Positions 61,220 to 64,000 of a stretch of 64,000 bases of DNA are shown here, piece by piece. This DNA comes from Acetobacter sacchari (GTDB lineage: Bacteria; Pseudomonadota; Alphaproteobacteria; Acetobacterales; Acetobacteraceae): contig NZ_JAFVMF010000004.1 in NCBI RefSeq assembly GCF_017377715.1, forward strand, positions 1 through 64,000, in the 5' to 3' direction. The notes under the pieces were generated by a model. The model saw nothing but the letters and a program-made list of their open reading frames with translations. It ran no database searches and was not told where the DNA came from. The translations under genes were made by a program, and so were the position numbers. Positions within the stretch are counted from its first letter, which is position 1; each line of letters begins with the position of its first letter.

Positions 61220-63304
61220 TCACCCGCCGGTCCATCCGGGATGGAAATGACCGTAGATGGACCGGGCCGTTTCCCGGTTGATCCCCGGAGCGGCCTCCAG
61301 TTCGGTCAAACCCGCCTGACTGACGCCCCGCGCGGACCCGAACCGGTTCAGCAACGCCCGCTTTCGCGCGGCCCCGATGCCCGGAATGTCGTCCAGCTCC
61401 GACTTCACCAGCGCCTTGGACCGCCCGGCCCGGTGTGTTGTAATGGCGAAGCGATGCGCCTCGTCCCGCAGGCGCTGGAGATAGTAGAGCACCGGATCGC
61501 GTGGCTCGAACTGAAACGGCGGCTGGTCGTCGGTGTGAAACCATTCGCGCCCTGCGTCGCGATCTGGCCCCTTGGCGATCGCCACCAGCTTCACCCCCGA
61601 GACGCCCAGAGCGTCCAGCACGCTGCGAACGGCCGAGAACTGCCCCGCGCCGCCGTCGATCAGCAATACGTCGGGCCAGTCGGCGCCTGCGCCCGCAGGC
61701 CTGCCCGCGCTGGAGGGAGCCACTGACTTCGCCTCACTCACCACAGCATTGCTCGACGTCTTTGCTCGCGACGACAATCCCGGCGAAGCGTCCTCCGCCT
61801 CAGCTTCGCCTGCGACGTCCTCTCCCGACACCGCACCCGCCTTCTCCGCCGCCTCTCGCAAGGCGCGTCCAAACCGGCGTTCGAGCACTTCCCGCATCAT
61901 CGCGAAATCGTCTCCGGGCGTGATCGGTCCCTTGATGCCGTATTTTCGGTAAGCGCGACGCTCGAAGCCCTCCGGGCCGCCCACGATCATCACGCCATAG
62001 GGGTTGGTCCCCATGATATGGCTGTTGTCGTAAACCTCGATCCGCAACGGCGGCGCGGACAGCCCGAACGCCTTCGCCACGCCCTCAAGCAGCTTCGCCT
62101 GACCGGCGCTTTCCGCCAACTTGCGCTCCAAAGCCTCCCGGGCGTTCGTTTCGGCGTGCTCGACGACCTCCCGCCGCTCGCCACGCTGCGGCCGCAGAAT
62201 TTCCACCTTGCGGCCGCGCCGGATCGACAGGGCCTCCGCCAGAAGCGTTTCTTCCGGCATCTCGCAATTGACCAGAACAAGTGGCGGCGGCGGTTTGTCG
62301 TCGTAGAACTGCGCCAGAAACGCCTGCAGGATGTCGGCGTCGGTTTCGTCGCGCGTGTGCGCGGGGAAGAACGCCCGATTGCCGTTGTTGCGGCCGCCAC
62401 GAATGAAGAACACCTGGATGCAGGCCTGTCCGGCGTCCTGCCAGACCGCAATCACGTCGCCGTCGCCGATCGACGCCGGGTTCACCACATTGGAATCCTG
62501 CATCTGCGCCAGTGCGCGAATGCGATCGCGCAACATGGCCGCGCGCTCGTAGTCGAGCGCCTCGGCCGCGCGCTCCATCTCCGCAGCGAACTCCGCCTTG
62601 ATCTCCTTGTCGTTTCCCGACAGGAACTCCCGCGCCTGCGTCACCAGATGCGCGTAATCCTCCTGACTGATCCGGTCGACGCAGGGGGCCGAACATCGCT
62701 TGATCTGGAACAGCAGACATGGACGAGTCCGCGATGCGAACATCGAGTCCGTGCAGGTCCGCAGCAGGAACACCCGCTGCATGATCGCCACCGTCTGATT
62801 CACCGCCCATGCCGACGCAAACGGCCCCCAATAGCTGGCGCCCTTCTCCATTTTGCCGCGATGCTTGGCGATCTGCGGGAACGGATGCTGCTCCGTCAGC
62901 ACCAGCCATGGGTATGTCTTGTCGTCGCGCAACAGGATGTTGAAGCGCGGCTTCATGCGCTTGATGTAGTTGGCCTCAAGCAGCAGGGCTTCGGCTTCGG
63001 TATGCGTCGTCACGATCTCCATCGCGACGGTTTCCGAAACCATCCTGCGTATTCGCTCGGGCAGGCGCGAAAGCTGCGTGTAGGACGTGACCCGCTTCTT
63101 CAGCGCGCGCGCCTTGCCGACGTAAAGCACCTCTCCAGTCGAGCCGATCATCCGGTAAACGCCGGGCGACAACGGCATTGTCTTCAGCGCTTCGGCGATG
63201 ACCCCGACGCCGCGCTGAGTCGGCACGCCGCCCGTTTCCTCCACAGGAAGCGAGGCCTCCTGTTCATGCGTTTCCGTAGCGGAAAGATCGGAGGGTTCAG
63301 GCAT
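61220..63304 (-). CDS. uvrC: UvrABC nuclease subunit C, with an Ala/Ser-rich insert
   Basis: 694 residues, some 50-70 longer than usual. GIY-YIG domain ([20 protein letters not shown]) near residue 47, UVR motif near 230 ([20 protein letters not shown]), and the RNase H-like 5' nuclease with VYDNSHIMG and LLIDGGAGQ supplying Asp residues and [12 protein letters not shown] the His. Between the two Asp blocks lies a low-complexity stretch (about residues 497-547). C-terminal tandem helix-hairpin-helix. Role: dual incision in nucleotide excision repair. Confidence 0.95.
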   Translation of the reverse strand: MPEPSDLSATETHEQEASLPVEETGGVPTQRGVGVIAEALKTMPLSPGVYRMIGSTGEVLYVGKARALKKRVTSYTQLSRLPERIRRMVSETVAMEIVTTHTEAEALLLEANYIKRMKPRFNILLRDDKTYPWLVLTEQHPFPQIAKHRGKMEKGASYWGPFASAWAVNQTVAIMQRVFLLRTCTDSMFASRTRPCLLFQIKRCSAPCVDRISQEDYAHLVTQAREFLSGNDKEIKAEFAAEMERAAEALDYERAAMLRDRIRALAQMQDSNVVNPASIGDGDVIAVWQDAGQACIQVFFIRGGRNNGNRAFFPAHTRDETDADILQAFLAQFYDDKPPPPLVLVNCEMPEETLLAEALSIRRGRKVEILRPQRGERREVVEHAETNAREALERKLAESAGQAKLLEGVAKAFGLSAPPLRIEVYDNSHIMGTNPYGVMIVGGPEGFERRAYRKYGIKGPITPGDDFAMMREVLERRFGRALREAAEKAGAVSGEDVAGEAEAEDASPGLSSRAKTSSNAVVSEAKSVAPSSAGRPAGAGADWPDVLLIDGGAGQFSAVRSVLDALGVSGVKLVAIAKGPDRDAGREWFHTDDQPPFQFEPRDPVLYYLQRLRDEAHRFAITTHRAGRSKALVKSELDDIPGIGAARKRALLNRFGSARGVSQAGLTELEAAPGINRETARSIYGHFHPGWTGG

Positions 63305-63621
63305 TCGAATTCATCCACCGAACTTGTGGATAAGTCTGTGGAATCAAAGATGACAGATTTATGGAGGTCCCGGTCTTCCTCGCCATCCCTCGGATTGCAT
63401 AAAATTTAGCCAAGAATACTAACCCTTTGAAATATATAAATTTAACCACTTATTAGTCGCCCAATCTCGACGACGTCTCCGAAACCTTCTGAAAAAAACT
63501 CGTGTCAATCCCGGGAGTGGACAAAATTCACAGAGCTTGGTCGAAAAGCTGATCCTGATTTGTTCCAGCTCCCCACACCAGAACGTTCCAGGGCCTTTTC
63601 AGCCGGCCCAGAGAGCCTAGG
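63305..63621. other. AT-rich gap with a perfect DnaA box
   Basis: TGTGGATAA (63325-63333) is the exact complement of the DnaA box TTATCCACA; TCATCCACC (63311-63319) and TGTGGAATC (63338-63346) are degenerate neighbours. An AT-rich stretch (63398-63455) contains TTAACCACTTATTAG, one base off the CtrA half-site pair TTAA-N7-TTAA. It may be a replication or cell-cycle control region, or simply a DnaA-regulated uvrC promoter. Confidence 0.45.
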
Positions 63622-64000
63622 TCAGGCCGCCGTAGCGGCGCGCTCGGCGGCACGAAGCACGCGACGGAAATTCCCTCCCCAGAACGCCTCAATCTCGCTT
63701 CGGTCGTAGCCCCGGCTGACCAGTTCGGCCGTCAGGGAGAGCGACTCGCCCGCGTTCCGCCAGCCGTCCAGCTCTCCACCGCCGTCGAAATCGGATGAGA
63801 TCCCGACGTGCTCCGGGCCTATGCGGCGGACGACATAATCGAGATGATCCATGTAATCCGCCACGGTCGCTCTACGGGAGCCAAGTTCCGCACGCGGACG
63901 CAGGAACCCGCCCACGGCGGTGATCTGAATCACACCGCCGCTGGCCTTCAGCGCGTCAAGCTGTGCGTCATCCAGATTGCGCGGATGGTCGCACAAGGCC
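63622..64000 (-). CDS. M19 (membrane) dipeptidase, C-terminal part, cut by window end
   Basis: The frame runs off the right edge. ALCDHPRNLDDAQLDALKASGG and HVGISSDFDGGGEL-type sequence (metal Asp) and IEAFWGGNFRRVL at the C-terminus are M19 dipeptidase landmarks. The enzyme cleaves dipeptides with two zinc ions. The N-terminal HxD metal site would be outside the window. Confidence 0.88.
   Translation of the reverse strand, partial: ALCDHPRNLDDAQLDALKASGGVIQITAVGGFLRPRAELGSRRATVADYMDHLDYVVRRIGPEHVGISSDFDGGGELDGWRNAGESLSLTAELVSRGYDRSEIEAFWGGNFRRVLRAAERAATAA

Overview
The window reads as chromosomal DNA of a GC-rich alphaproteobacterium, most likely an acetic acid bacterium (Acetobacteraceae). 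The signs are the dxs-ispA-xseB block, a DinB with an N-terminal zinc finger, a uvrC-pgsA-lipoprotein-moaD-moaE run, a complete acetoin operon, and genome-encoded CCA on both tRNAs. The genus assignment is inference. Housekeeping genes sit at both ends, and most of the interior is accessory metabolism and transport.

Region by region. 0-4 kb: dxs start, ispA, xseB, a TusA-like protein, a ROK kinase and dinB. 4.3-6.9 kb: a TonB-dependent receptor. 7.4-22.1 kb: a large cluster that looks like organosulfur (sulfonate/sulfone) acquisition. It holds two SsuABC/TauABC-type importers, an AprAB-like flavoprotein plus 8-Cys ferredoxin, a DszC/SfnB-type acyl-CoA-dehydrogenase-fold protein, a flavin reductase, a thioredoxin-fold redoxin and a LysR regulator, with a MerR-SDR-VOC unit in the middle. 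22.6-27.3 kb: a gene-poor stretch ending at tRNA-Asn. It contains two low-complexity exported proteins, a Fur-box/terminator pair that may be a small RNA gene, a 59-residue membrane protein, and a broken peptidoglycan-hydrolase-like ORF joined to a DUF3828-type gene (possible effector-immunity remnant).

27.5-39.4 kb: an orphan substrate-binding protein, then a catabolic-looking cluster. It has a BMP-type (nucleoside-like) ABC importer, a Rieske-less ring-hydroxylase-like protein, a nicotinamidase-like hydrolase, a D-2-hydroxyacid dehydrogenase, a gamma-glutamyltransferase without signal peptide, and a creatininase-family amidohydrolase that lacks one usual metal ligand. 39.4-42.8 kb: an alpha/beta hydrolase, a small lipoprotein, an SDR, a GlxA-type AraC regulator and tRNA-Val. 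42.9-51.1 kb: an M61 peptidase, an MFS symporter, a YpfJ-type metallopeptidase, an AT-rich glycosyltransferase-like gene, a GT4 and a GST.

51.4-56.8 kb: acetoin/butanediol metabolism. acoA-acoB-acoC are transcribed away from an AcoR-like regulator that lacks the AAA+ domain, across an intergenic region with two inverted repeats 32 bp apart, and an acetoin reductase lies convergent. 57.7-64 kb: bioA, moaE, moaD, a lipoprotein, pgsA, uvrC (with an unusual Ala/Ser-rich insert) and a truncated M19 dipeptidase. Between the last two is an AT-rich gap with a perfect DnaA box.

The best candidates for something undescribed are the 7.4-22 kb sulfur-type module, the putative Fur-controlled small RNA near 24.35 kb, the BMP/creatininase cluster, and the AAA+-less AcoR with its paired operator. 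No CRISPR array, rRNA or intact insertion sequence was seen.
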